64,000 nucleotides of DNA from an uncultured Alphaproteobacteria bacterium (GTDB lineage: Bacteria; Pseudomonadota; Alphaproteobacteria; Rhodobacterales; Rhodobacteraceae). Shown piece by piece: positions 17,474 through 25,753 of this stretch; within the stretch, counting starts at the first letter, position 1, and each line of letters opens with the position of its first letter. The stretch is taken from positions 1 to 64,000 of the forward strand of contig CACFXF010000003.1 of NCBI GenBank assembly GCA_902570265.1. The letters are read 5' to 3'. Made by a program: the position numbers and the translations under genes. The notes under the pieces are model-generated. The model made no database searches and was not told the DNA's origin. It was given only the letters and a program-made list of their open reading frames with translations.

Positions 17474-19059
17474 TATATATTCCCCATAATTCTTTTTCTT
17501 ATATTTTCATTTAAAAGAGCAGAAGCTATAATAACAAAACCAAGGAAAACCCTATAAAAGGAACCATCTACACCTGGAATGTAGAAAAAAGCTTCTTTCG
17601 CTAGTCCAAAAATAAATGCACCTACTATAATTCCAAGTACAGTCCCAAAACCACCGGTCATAACAATTCCACCTATTACAGCAGCTGCTATGGCTTCTAA
17701 TTCTTTCAAGTTTCCTTTTGCCGCGTCTGATGTATTAACTTCAAAAACCTGACATGTCGCAAATAAAGTAGCGCAAAATGCTGAAAATATAAAAAGCGAA
17801 ATTTTAACTTTATTAGTAGGAACACCATTTGCCTGAGCAGCACTTAAATTACCTCCTGTAGAATAAATCCAATTCCCAACCTGTGTTTTACTTAAAACAA
17901 TATAACAAACCAAAGATAAAATAACCCAGATCATTACACAAGAATAAAGACCTGGTGCAAATTGATTCCCAAAGTTATTTACATTCCAATCTATTGGAAA
18001 ATAAAGCCAATCAAAAATTGGTTCTAAAATATTACCACCAAAGAAGTCTGCTATAGGACGAGATGTACCTATTGAGTCAATATATGCTCTTGCTATATCA
18101 ATTTCAGTAACTGATTTTGGTATGACTGGATCAATTTTAAAATTCTCAATTTTTTCTTGTATTGTTTTAATCATGTATTCATTGTCAGAAGCCACTGCAT
18201 TTTCTAGTGCTTTTTCTAAAGGTTTAACACCCTTTGCAATGAGTAAATTAGTTTTTGCTTCTGCAACTCTTTGAAATGTATATTCTAATCTTTCTGTGAT
18301 TTTATAAATAACATCTGAAGGCAGGTTTTTTACAATTGAAAGAAGATCCCCATCGGGTAAATATTTTGCCGCTTCCCTTTCCATCTCACCATATCCTGGT
18401 AAGTTAATTATATTTTTTATATCTGGAATTTCTGTAACTGTTGTAGCCCCTTTTGCTTGATCAGGACGATGATTAAATGATCTCAAAGAAACTTCTGTTA
18501 GTCCTCTTAGAAAGAAGAGACCTCCTAATGTTACAATAAAAGAAGGTAATCCTGAACGTACAATTATAAAACCTTGGATCCATCCAAAAGTTAAAGTAAA
18601 ACATAGTGTAATAAAAATAGCTAAAATAGGAGATACATCTGAAATATGTAGTAATGTATAAAATTCGATATGGGCACCGTCGTCAAAATAAACATAAGGT
18701 ATTATGATTGAAAAACCCCATCTTAATATCATGGCCATACAAGCCCCAGCAAATCCAATCATAGATCCAATAGATAAATCAAATTCACCAGCAATTATAA
18801 GAAGACCAGCTCCTAAAGCAATTATTCCTAGTTGAGAAATAACCCTTAAATTATTTCTTATACCTAGAGCATTAAAACCCTCTCCAGCAAAAGGATTCCA
18901 AGTTGTTTCAGATGCAGGTATAGAAAAATAACCAAGCATACCAAAAAGCAATATCATCACACCTATTGGGCCAATTTCCGGTCTCGAAAGAATAGAAATT
19001 AGACTACTTTTTGATTTATGCCTATCAGACTCTTTTCTTAATGAATTGGATGAATTCAT
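17473..19059 (-). CDS. Sugar (probably inositol) ABC importer, permease with large insertion
   Basis: Inner-membrane permease of the RbsC/FrcC type (BPD_transp_2 fold), 528 residues against about 330-400 for typical relatives. Conserved parts are GLLIIAGEFDLSIGSMIG near 85-101, FIIVRSGLPSFIVTLGG near 164-180, TGGNLSAAQANGVPTNKV near 401 and GGIVMTGGFGTVLGIIVGA late. Between about residues 195 and 335 lies a charged, helix-rich, non-membrane insertion (for example EREAAKYLPDGDLL, KITERLEYTFQRVAEAK) not needed by the fold; some inositol permeases have a shorter loop there. The insertion is encoded at about 18055-18477. Co-directional with the binding protein upstream, from which a hairpin separates it. 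Confidence 0.88.
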   Translation of the reverse strand: MNSSNSLRKESDRHKSKSSLISILSRPEIGPIGVMILLFGMLGYFSIPASETTWNPFAGEGFNALGIRNNLRVISQLGIIALGAGLLIIAGEFDLSIGSMIGFAGACMAMILRWGFSIIIPYVYFDDGAHIEFYTLLHISDVSPILAIFITLCFTLTFGWIQGFIIVRSGLPSFIVTLGGLFFLRGLTEVSLRSFNHRPDQAKGATTVTEIPDIKNIINLPGYGEMEREAAKYLPDGDLLSIVKNLPSDVIYKITERLEYTFQRVAEAKTNLLIAKGVKPLEKALENAVASDNEYMIKTIQEKIENFKIDPVIPKSVTEIDIARAYIDSIGTSRPIADFFGGNILEPIFDWLYFPIDWNVNNFGNQFAPGLYSCVMIWVILSLVCYIVLSKTQVGNWIYSTGGNLSAAQANGVPTNKVKISLFIFSAFCATLFATCQVFEVNTSDAAKGNLKELEAIAAAVIGGIVMTGGFGTVLGIIVGAFIFGLAKEAFFYIPGVDGSFYRVFLGFVIIASALLNENIRKRIMGNI

Positions 19060-19075
19060 ATTGGTTCACCATAAA

Positions 19076-19105
19076 AAAAGTGGATGAGAAAAATCACCCA
19101 CTTTT
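19076..19105 (-). terminator. Hairpin terminator/attenuator between binding protein and permease genes
   Basis: On the - strand a 12-pair stem (one G-U pair) with the six-base loop TTTTTC ends in a run of T residues; the arms are 19094-19105 and 19076-19087. It sits 14 bases after the binding-protein stop and 16 before the permease start. It would stop or stabilise most transcripts after the binding-protein gene and so give more binding protein than permease, a usual need in ABC importers. Confidence 0.75.
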
Positions 19106-19119
19106 AGAAATTTAATGAA

Positions 19120-20025
19120 TTATCGATCTACACCTGCCAAAGAGGCAACTGAAGAAGCATTACTCTTATCAACAAAGCCTGGTCCAGATGGAATATTTGC
19201 ACCTGGTAATAGACCAGCACCGGTGTTGTGAAGATGTAAAACAATTATAGGCATGTAACCTTGCAATCGCTGCTGTTGGTCAATTGTATATTGAACCTTT
19301 CCCGCATTGATTAAATCCATAACTGGTGGACTAAGATCAAAACAAGAATGGTGAACACTCATTCCCAACTCATCAATAGCTTGTTGCACTCCTACACATA
19401 CGTGAGGGCCAACTGATAAAACAGCATCTACGTCTGGATTTGCTTGAAGCCCAGCTGCAGCTCTAGTAGGTATAGTAGCAGGGTCATTTGAACTATCAAA
19501 ATTAGTAGTTGGAATAGCTTCAGCATATCCACCACATCTATCTGTTAAAGCAGTATTGTAAGCTTCTTGAATAAAACAAATACCTTTAGTTGCACCTTCA
19601 GCTTTTGCTCTTTCACCAGCTTTTTGACCTGCCAAAAATTCTGGCTGTCCTACATGCATAAGAGCTCCTAAAGAAGCAGAAGACTCTAAGCCAGAATTCA
19701 TAGTAATAACTGGTATACCAGCAGAAACAGCATCTTTAATTGCTTGACCTAAGGCGTCTGGATCTGGCAATGATACAACCAATCCGTCTGGCTGTGTTGC
19801 AGCAGCAGCAGCTATGGATTTTGCCATATCAGCCATATCACCAGAAGGAGTAAAGATATACTCAAAATCTGCTCCAATAGCTCGAGCAGCATCTTCTCCA
19901 CCCTTCTGAACTACTGGCCAAAATGGATCCTTACCTTCTCCATGTGTTACCATAACATAACGCTCTGCAGATACAGAACTAGCTAATGCGAATATTGCTG
20001 CAAAAGCGATAAATAGTTTTTTCAT
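19120..20025 (-). CDS. Periplasmic sugar/inositol-binding protein
   Basis: Binding protein of a ribose-type ABC importer, 301 residues, of the Peripla_BP_4 fold. An N-terminal signal peptide is clear: two lysines, then a hydrophobic run LFIAFAAIFALASSVSA with cleavage after SVSA. The mature part starts ERYVMVTHGEGKDPFWPVVQKG, typical of the fold, followed by QPDGLVVSLPDPDALGQAI and AGIPVITMNSG. The start has a strong GGGGAG site. It precedes the permease and ATPase genes and sits in the inositol island, so an inositol-binding (IbpA-like) role is likely but not proven. GC content looks a little higher than neighbours, as usual for highly expressed binding proteins. Confidence 0.9.
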   Translation of the reverse strand: MKKLFIAFAAIFALASSVSAERYVMVTHGEGKDPFWPVVQKGGEDAARAIGADFEYIFTPSGDMADMAKSIAAAAATQPDGLVVSLPDPDALGQAIKDAVSAGIPVITMNSGLESSASLGALMHVGQPEFLAGQKAGERAKAEGATKGICFIQEAYNTALTDRCGGYAEAIPTTNFDSSNDPATIPTRAAAGLQANPDVDAVLSVGPHVCVGVQQAIDELGMSVHHSCFDLSPPVMDLINAGKVQYTIDQQQRLQGYMPIIVLHLHNTGAGLLPGANIPSGPGFVDKSNASSVASLAGVDR

Positions 20026-20068
20026 TTTTTTCTCCCCTAATGTAAAAACTCGAACTTATAAAAAAAGA

Positions 20069-20089
20069 GCATATGAGAATTTCATATGC
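20069..20089. promoter_or_regulatory. Perfect palindrome in leader of the binding-protein gene (operator or hairpin)
   Basis: GCATATGA (20069-20076) and TCATATGC (20082-20089) are perfect inverted repeats around GAATT. The site is 44 bases upstream of the start codon and immediately downstream of the predicted - strand promoter at 20098-20126, so it would overlap the transcription start. That is the classic place for a repressor operator; an RNA hairpin in the leader is the alternative. I did not find the same motif upstream of iolD or iolC. Confidence 0.5.
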
Positions 20090-20097
20090 AGATTTAG

Positions 20098-20126
20098 AGT
20101 AAACAATTTGTAAAAATAAAATTCAA
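20098..20126 (-). promoter_or_regulatory. Putative sigma70 promoter of the inositol binding-protein gene
   Basis: On the - strand TTGAAT (20121-20126) and TTTACT (20098-20103), each 4 of 6 to consensus, are separated by exactly 17 bases. The start would fall near 20090, at the edge of the palindrome 20069-20089. The 20026-20359 intergenic region otherwise holds only AT-rich DNA and a second promoter facing the other way. Confidence 0.45.
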
Positions 20127-20245
20127 GTGCTTTTTGTATAAATCTTTTTTAAATAAAGGTAATTTTATAGAAGAGAATTTATTATTATTAAAAAGAATTT
20201 AAATATCTTATAAATTTAAATTTTCAAATCAATGGTAATTCTTAC

Positions 20246-20273
20246 TTGACCCTATCGTAAAGTATTCTAACAT
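20246..20273 (+). promoter_or_regulatory. Putative sigma70 promoter of the amino-acid binding-protein gene
   Basis: TTGACC (5 of 6) at 20246-20251 and TAACAT (4 of 6) at 20268-20273, with a 16-base spacer. This would give a leader of about 80 bases before the ATG at 20360. It is the best + strand promoter in the 334-base intergenic region and would drive the long run of genes up to 33185. Confidence 0.5.
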
Positions 20274-20359
20274 AAATACAGTAATCACATATATCATAAA
20301 TTAAATTAAAATTTTATTTTAAGAAGAAACTATTTTCATTAGTATAAAGGGGAGATCAA

Positions 20360-21103
20360 ATGATTAAAAATTTCATAAAAGTTTTATTTGCATTACTAAT
20401 TGCAACACCAGTATTTTCAGCTGATTTAGGCGGTCGAATTCTAGATATTGGTTCAGATACTACCTATCCACCACATGAGTCCATTGATCCAAATACTGGT
20501 GAGGTTGTTGGATTTGACGTAGATGTCGTAGCTGAAATTTGTAAAAAAATTAATTGCAAACCAAATTGGGTAACAACAGCTTGGGATGGTATTTTTGCAG
20601 CACTGGCAAACAAGCAATTTGATATGGTTGTATCTGGAGTTACGATTACTGATGAAAGGGACAAAATTGTAGACTTTTCTGATCCTTATATAATCGTACA
20701 ACAAGGGGTGTTAATGCGCGTTGAAAACAAAGGATCAACTATTGAAAATTATAAATCAGGTAGTTTAAGCCTAGCATCTCAAAAAGGAACAACTAATGCA
20801 GAGCTTGGAGAAGAATTGGTAGGAAGAGCTAATTTAAAACTGTTTGATGATTTTTCTGCAGCAGTTCTTGCCTTACAAAATGGTGATGTTGATGGCGTTA
20901 TAATAGATAGCACCTCCGCTGCAGCCTATGAACAGGAATTTGCAGGAGAATTAACAGTTGGGATCACAGGTCTATCATCAGATCCATTAGGTTTAGTTTT
21001 TCAAGAAGGTGATAGTCTACAAGATGCCTTTAATGAAGGATTAGCTGCAATTAAGAACGATGGAACCCTTGATAATTTGATAATTAAATGGTGGCCTAAA
21101 TAA
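20360..21103 (+). CDS. Amino-acid ABC importer, periplasmic binding protein
   Basis: Family 3 (SBP_bac_3) solute-binding protein, 247 residues. The signal peptide is MIKNFIKVLFALLIATPVFS. The mature part has TYPPHESIDPNTGEVVGFDV, DVVAEICKKINCKPNWV, WDGIFAALANKQFDMVVSG and VTITDERDKIVDFSDPYI, all hallmarks of polar amino-acid binding proteins. GGGGAG precedes the ATG. It begins a + strand run that continues into an aminotransferase and decarboxylase of the arginine type, so a basic amino acid or a quaternary amine amino acid is a reasonable ligand; that is inference. A GC-rich hairpin follows it. Confidence 0.93.
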   Translation: MIKNFIKVLFALLIATPVFSADLGGRILDIGSDTTYPPHESIDPNTGEVVGFDVDVVAEICKKINCKPNWVTTAWDGIFAALANKQFDMVVSGVTITDERDKIVDFSDPYIIVQQGVLMRVENKGSTIENYKSGSLSLASQKGTTNAELGEELVGRANLKLFDDFSAAVLALQNGDVDGVIIDSTSAAAYEQEFAGELTVGITGLSSDPLGLVFQEGDSLQDAFNEGLAAIKNDGTLDNLIIKWWPK

Positions 21104-21130
21104 GTAACTTTTCCATCTTTTAATAATAAT

Positions 21131-21151
21131 GTGCCCCTGATAATGGGGCAC
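21131..21151 (+). terminator. Hairpin after amino-acid binding-protein gene
   Basis: GTGCCCC (21131-21137) and GGGGCAC (21145-21151) form a perfect seven-pair stem rich in GC, rare in this AT-rich DNA, followed within a few bases by a run of T residues. It lies between the binding protein and the permease. It is either a leaky terminator or a 3' stabiliser giving excess binding protein. Downstream genes would then depend on read-through. Confidence 0.75.
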
Positions 21152-21164
21152 TTACATATTTTTT

Positions 21165-22853
21165 ATGATTTATTTTCTTAATTGGTTGAGAAGCGTCAGA
21201 GTTAGTAATCTGATATTTATTTTCTTTTTACCTTTCATAATTTATTTTATTGCGATTTCTAGAAATTACGGAAAGGCATTAAAATCAATTTTAGGTATAG
21301 AAGAGAATGCATTATCTCTATTATCAGCATTTTTAATTCTAGCCATAATTGGAATCTTTGGATTTATCACGTCATTAAAGCTATATAGAAGTATAAGATT
21401 AGATATAGAAATCAAAGATAGAATATCGAGCTATCGAGCAGCATGTATATTTTTATCTGTAATTATATTACTAAACATCATAGTACTATATTTACCAGTA
21501 TTAGATCGATATATTGTATCAGTAGCAGTTAATTCTTTTGATCCTAGAACTACAGACTGGATAATTATGGTTGATCAAAGTTTTGTTTTGGAACAATCAT
21601 TTGAGAACTATATAATTAAAACTGTCAGATCATTTATTTTAATTTATTGTTTGTTTTTGTTTTTATTTTTATTGTACTTGATAACTTTTAGGCAAAACCT
21701 TACTTCAACAATTAGTAAATTTTGTATACTTTTAAATGGTTTAATAGGTTTCCTAATAGCTTTTTATATAATTATGATTGCACATGCTGGGTTTTCATTA
21801 GGCTTGGCAGTTACATTAAGAGCGGCATTTTTTGCTTATACATTGGCAAGTATGTTAGGGTTAGTTTGGGCTCTACTAAGTAAGTTAAAACCAAATAATT
21901 TTGCTTCACTAATATATTTGATTCTAGGCTTTATATTTATTTTTATAGGAATATTCAGTTTTTTAAAACCATATAAAAATGTTGCTCTTTATGGCAGTTT
22001 AGACGGGAAAATTGGAATAGTTTCTGGAACACCACAAAACATATCAGATCAAGTAAGATATGGAGATTTTTTAGCTCAAAAACCCAGTACGCCATTTAAG
22101 ATAAGGTCAATAAAAACTAACGAGCAAGCCATTGAGTTGCTTGATAGTGGTAAAATATCTGCTGCACTTATCACACCCAATTTAAGTAAAAATTATAATC
22201 TCATTTGGGAAACAAATTTTTTACCCTCAAAAGATAGAAACATAGGAATATTTGCAACAATTTTAGGAGTTTTTTTAGTATTGATTGTTTTAATTGGTAG
22301 ATTAACCCAAATGCATCCACTAGCAATTTTTTCAGATTTTTTTGTTGATACCATTCGTGGGGTACCTATGTTGGTTATAATTTTATATATTGGCTTACCT
22401 TTGGCAGGCGCAATAAAAAGTGCCTCTGCTGGGTATATAGATATGCAGATGATGACAAGAGGGATAATTGCAATAGGAATTGGATATTCTGCTTATATGG
22501 CAGAAATATTTAGAGCCGGTATAGAAGCCGTACCAAAAGGTCAAATTGAGGCAGCCAGAACACTAGGCTTAAAAGAATTTTATATTGCAAGATTAATCAT
22601 ATTACCTCAGGCAATAGCAATTGTTTTACCAGCCTTGGGTAATGAATTTATAGCAATGCTTAAAGATACTTCTCTTGTGTCTATATTATCAGTAAGAGAT
22701 ATAACGCAAAGAATGCGTGAATTTCAAGCTCAAAGTTTTCTTCCCTTTGAACCCTTCAATACAGCTGCTTTATTATATATTCTACTTACTTTATTAGCTG
22801 CAAGTAGCATTAAATCGTTGGAAAAAATAGTTAATAAAAATAAAGAAAATTAA
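21165..22853 (+). CDS. Amino-acid ABC importer permease, oversized and split by a soluble loop
   Basis: HisM/GlnP-type permease of 562 residues, against about 220-400 for relatives. The transporter core is at about 390-555, with the ATPase-contact EAA motif IEAARTLGLKEFYIARLI near 461-478 and GVPMLVIILYIGLPL near 399-413. The first core helix (AVTLRAAFFAYTLASMLG, about 215-232) seems separated from the rest by about 120 residues holding two more membrane segments and a soluble stretch at 275-345 (LDGKIGIVSGTP, QAIELLDSGKISAALI) that resembles part of a family 3 binding protein. Several helices precede it. There is no ribosome binding site before the ATG and no ATPase gene nearby, so the ATPase must be encoded elsewhere. 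Confidence 0.85.
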   Translation: MIYFLNWLRSVRVSNLIFIFFLPFIIYFIAISRNYGKALKSILGIEENALSLLSAFLILAIIGIFGFITSLKLYRSIRLDIEIKDRISSYRAACIFLSVIILLNIIVLYLPVLDRYIVSVAVNSFDPRTTDWIIMVDQSFVLEQSFENYIIKTVRSFILIYCLFLFLFLLYLITFRQNLTSTISKFCILLNGLIGFLIAFYIIMIAHAGFSLGLAVTLRAAFFAYTLASMLGLVWALLSKLKPNNFASLIYLILGFIFIFIGIFSFLKPYKNVALYGSLDGKIGIVSGTPQNISDQVRYGDFLAQKPSTPFKIRSIKTNEQAIELLDSGKISAALITPNLSKNYNLIWETNFLPSKDRNIGIFATILGVFLVLIVLIGRLTQMHPLAIFSDFFVDTIRGVPMLVIILYIGLPLAGAIKSASAGYIDMQMMTRGIIAIGIGYSAYMAEIFRAGIEAVPKGQIEAARTLGLKEFYIARLIILPQAIAIVLPALGNEFIAMLKDTSLVSILSVRDITQRMREFQAQSFLPFEPFNTAALLYILLTLLAASSIKSLEKIVNKNKEN

Positions 22854-22915
22854 TAAGACATAACTAGAAATTAATAAATGAAAACCAATAATTTTAAAAA
22901 TATGGAATTTCAAAT

Positions 22916-24088
22916 ATGAAATTTTCAAAATTAACAGATCGTATTTCTGACCTTGGATCGGATAAATGGTTATTACATTTAGAGGCTAGGAAACTAAAAA
23001 AAAATAATCCCAATATAATTGAATTAACGATAGGCGAACCTGATCAACCCCCTCCTGAAGAACTAATAGAGAAATGCTGTGATTCCATGCGATCTGGTAG
23101 AACTAAATATTCTAATGGGAGAGGCGAGGAAATTCTTCTTGATGCTCTTGTACAAAAATACCAAAAAAGAACTCCTTTAAAAGTTACAAGAAATAATTTT
23201 TTATGTTTACCCGGAACTCAAACTGCTTTGTTTGCAACAGTAATGTGCTTGACTGAAGAAGAAGATGAAATTTTGGTGGGCGATCCATACTACGCTACTT
23301 ATGAAGGTATAATTAAATCTTCAGGAGCAACAATTATCCCAATCCCTTTACACGAAAAATATGACTTTTCGTTGCAGGAAAAAGATTTTCGTATGAAAAT
23401 AACTAGTAAAAGTAAAGCTTTACTTCTTAATTATCCTCATAATCCAACAGGTGGTATTTTAAGAAAAAAAGATTTATCCGAATTGGCTGATATTGTTAAA
23501 AAAAATAATTTATGGATTATATCTGATGAGGTTTATGAAGAGCTTATTTTTAAAGAAGATTTTGTTTCTCCTCTGGAAATACCTACTCTAGCTGAAAGAA
23601 CAATAGTTGTATCTTCAATTTCAAAAAGCCATGCATCACCAGGTTTTCGATCAGGATGGGTTTTTGCCTCTGAAGAAGTTATTAACAAAATGTTACCATT
23701 AGCAGAAACTATGCTTTTTGGAAATCAACCTTTTATAGCTGATATGACGGCTTATGCAATTTCAAACAAAAGTCAAACCGCCTTAAAAATGAGAACAGAT
23801 TATCAGCGAAGGGCTAAGTTAATTTGTAAAAAACTAGCTAATACAAAAAATATTCGTCCTATTATGCCAAAATCAGGTATGTTTATTCTAATAAAATTAG
23901 AGCTTAAAAATTTTAATGATGAGAAATTTGCCTGGAACCTTCTTCATTCAGAAGGTGTTGCTGTGATGCCAGGCTCTTCATTTGGTTTAAATGGAAAAGA
24001 TTTTATTAGGTTAAGTCTGACAGTACCTGATAAAGAGTTAGAAAGCGCATGTGAAAGAATAGATGAATTTGTAAAAAAAATAGATTAG
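22916..24088 (+). CDS. aruH: PLP aminotransferase, arginine:pyruvate transaminase (AruH)-like
   Basis: Class I/II aminotransferase, fold type I, 390 residues. The PLP lysine is in SSISKSHASPGFRSGW near 240; other family marks are NYPHNPTGG near 170, DEVYEELIF near 203 and SGMFILIKLEL near 322. The phrase WIISDEVYEELIF, the SKSHA motif and the stretch MLFGNQPFIAD resemble arginine:pyruvate transaminase as I remember it. The directly following gene is AruI-like, nine bases away, which strongly supports an arginine transaminase-type pathway. An alternative substrate among basic or trimethylated amino acids is possible given the carnitine genes downstream. No clear ribosome binding site. Confidence 0.75.
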   Translation: MKFSKLTDRISDLGSDKWLLHLEARKLKKNNPNIIELTIGEPDQPPPEELIEKCCDSMRSGRTKYSNGRGEEILLDALVQKYQKRTPLKVTRNNFLCLPGTQTALFATVMCLTEEEDEILVGDPYYATYEGIIKSSGATIIPIPLHEKYDFSLQEKDFRMKITSKSKALLLNYPHNPTGGILRKKDLSELADIVKKNNLWIISDEVYEELIFKEDFVSPLEIPTLAERTIVVSSISKSHASPGFRSGWVFASEEVINKMLPLAETMLFGNQPFIADMTAYAISNKSQTALKMRTDYQRRAKLICKKLANTKNIRPIMPKSGMFILIKLELKNFNDEKFAWNLLHSEGVAVMPGSSFGLNGKDFIRLSLTVPDKELESACERIDEFVKKID

Positions 24089-24097
24089 TTTTATTTA

Positions 24098-25729
24098 ATG
24101 ATTGAAAAAAATAAAGAAAATAAGAATTCAACTATTGGGAGTTATTTATTACCTATATTAGAAGAATACGGTGTAGATATTATTTTTGGAATACCTGGAG
24201 TTCATACTGTTGAAATTTATCGTGGTCTTCATAAAACAAGTATAAAACATATTACCCCACGACACGAGCAAGGCGCCGGATTTATGGCTGATGGATATTC
24301 TAGAGTAAGTGGCAAGCCTGCTGTATGCTTAGTAATAACTGGTCCAGGACTTACAAATATATTAACTGCCATGGCCCAAGCTCGAGCAGATTCTATTCCA
24401 ATGCTTATTATTTCATCAGTCAATCCTTATGATAATAAAAGAAAACACTCAGGATTACTTCACGAATTACCTCATCAACAAAAATTGTTAAAAAAAATAG
24501 CAATTAGTTCTCTTACAGTAAAAAAAACAAAAGATCTTCTTCCTGCAATTAAAAAATCATTTTTAAAAATGCTTGAGGAAAGGCCAGGACCTGTTCACCT
24601 AGAAATTCCAACAAATGTATTAAATCACGAATACCAAAAATTGAAAAAAAATAATCTATGTATTAAGAAGAAAAAAATCAAATCATCTGAAAAAAAAATA
24701 AATGAAGTTTCAAACTATTTAACCCATGCAAAATATCCAGTATTGCTCCTTGGTGGTGGCGCGAGAGGATGTGATGAATATATCCTCAAGATTGTAGAAA
24801 AATTAAGTCCTTATGTAGTAACTACAATAAATGCGAGAGGTATTTTAGGGGATCATGCAATGTGCATTCCTGCAAGTCCAACCTTAAAAACAGTTAGAAA
24901 AGAACTAAAAAAAGCAGATATAGTACTGGCGGTTGGTACAGAGTTTGGAGAAACAGATTATGATATGTATAAGGATGGCAATTTTCCTAAATTAAAAAAA
25001 TTAATTCGGGTCGATATAAATAAAACTCAACTTACAAAAAATATTCAACCTCATTTGTCAATAAGGAGTGATGCATTTTATTTCTTTAAAAAATTGTCTG
25101 AGATTTTGTTAGTAAAAAAGCATTATAAGAAGTCATCTTTACAAACTCCTCAAACGGCAAAAATAATTAGAAAACTTTGTTTGAAAGAGATTGAACCCAA
25201 ATTTAAAGTTCCACTTAATTTAATTTCAACAATATCAAGTAATTTCCCTGATGCGATTCTCGTAGGCGATAGTACTCAGCCAACGTATGCCGGAAATCTT
25301 TATACTAAAACATCAAAACAAGGCAAATGGTTCAACTCAGCGACGGGTTACGGTACTCTTGGCTATGCTCCTCCTGCATCTATTGGTGCTAAATTAGCCA
25401 AACCAAATAAACCAGTAATATGTATAGTAGGAGACGGAGGATTGCAATTTTCTTTAAGTGAACTGATGACTGCCTCGGAAGAAAAGATTGCCGTTATTTT
25501 TTTAATTTGGAATAACTTTGGTTACAAAGAAATTAAGGATTTTATGGTTTCAGAAAATGTGAATCCTATTGGAGTAGATATCACACCTCCTAATCTCAAA
25601 ATTCAAGCTGCTGCTTTTAACCTACAATATTATGGTTTGATTAATAGAAATAATCTAGTTAAAACTTTAAAAAAAACAATAAGGGAAAAAAAACCTTCAA
25701 TATTAGAAATTCGTGAAAATGAATACTAG
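24098..25729 (+). CDS. aruI: TPP-dependent 2-ketoacid decarboxylase, AruI-like
   Basis: Thiamine-diphosphate enzyme of 543 residues resembling 5-guanidino-2-oxopentanoate decarboxylase. The N-terminal domain has IIFGIPGVHTVEIYRGL near 28, the catalytic Glu in TPRHEQGAGFMADGYSR near 55-70, and LHELPHQQ near 125, all characteristic of the AruI branch rather than of acetolactate synthase. The TPP/Mg site is IVGDGGLQFSLSELMTA near 445. It would convert the ketoacid made by the preceding aminotransferase into an aldehyde two steps from GABA. No aldehyde dehydrogenase lies in the operon. The 24-base gap to the next gene suggests co-transcription. Confidence 0.8.
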   Translation: MIEKNKENKNSTIGSYLLPILEEYGVDIIFGIPGVHTVEIYRGLHKTSIKHITPRHEQGAGFMADGYSRVSGKPAVCLVITGPGLTNILTAMAQARADSIPMLIISSVNPYDNKRKHSGLLHELPHQQKLLKKIAISSLTVKKTKDLLPAIKKSFLKMLEERPGPVHLEIPTNVLNHEYQKLKKNNLCIKKKKIKSSEKKINEVSNYLTHAKYPVLLLGGGARGCDEYILKIVEKLSPYVVTTINARGILGDHAMCIPASPTLKTVRKELKKADIVLAVGTEFGETDYDMYKDGNFPKLKKLIRVDINKTQLTKNIQPHLSIRSDAFYFFKKLSEILLVKKHYKKSSLQTPQTAKIIRKLCLKEIEPKFKVPLNLISTISSNFPDAILVGDSTQPTYAGNLYTKTSKQGKWFNSATGYGTLGYAPPASIGAKLAKPNKPVICIVGDGGLQFSLSELMTASEEKIAVIFLIWNNFGYKEIKDFMVSENVNPIGVDITPPNLKIQAAAFNLQYYGLINRNNLVKTLKKTIREKKPSILEIRENEY

Positions 25730-25753
25730 TTCCAAAGAATAAGGATCCAAATT

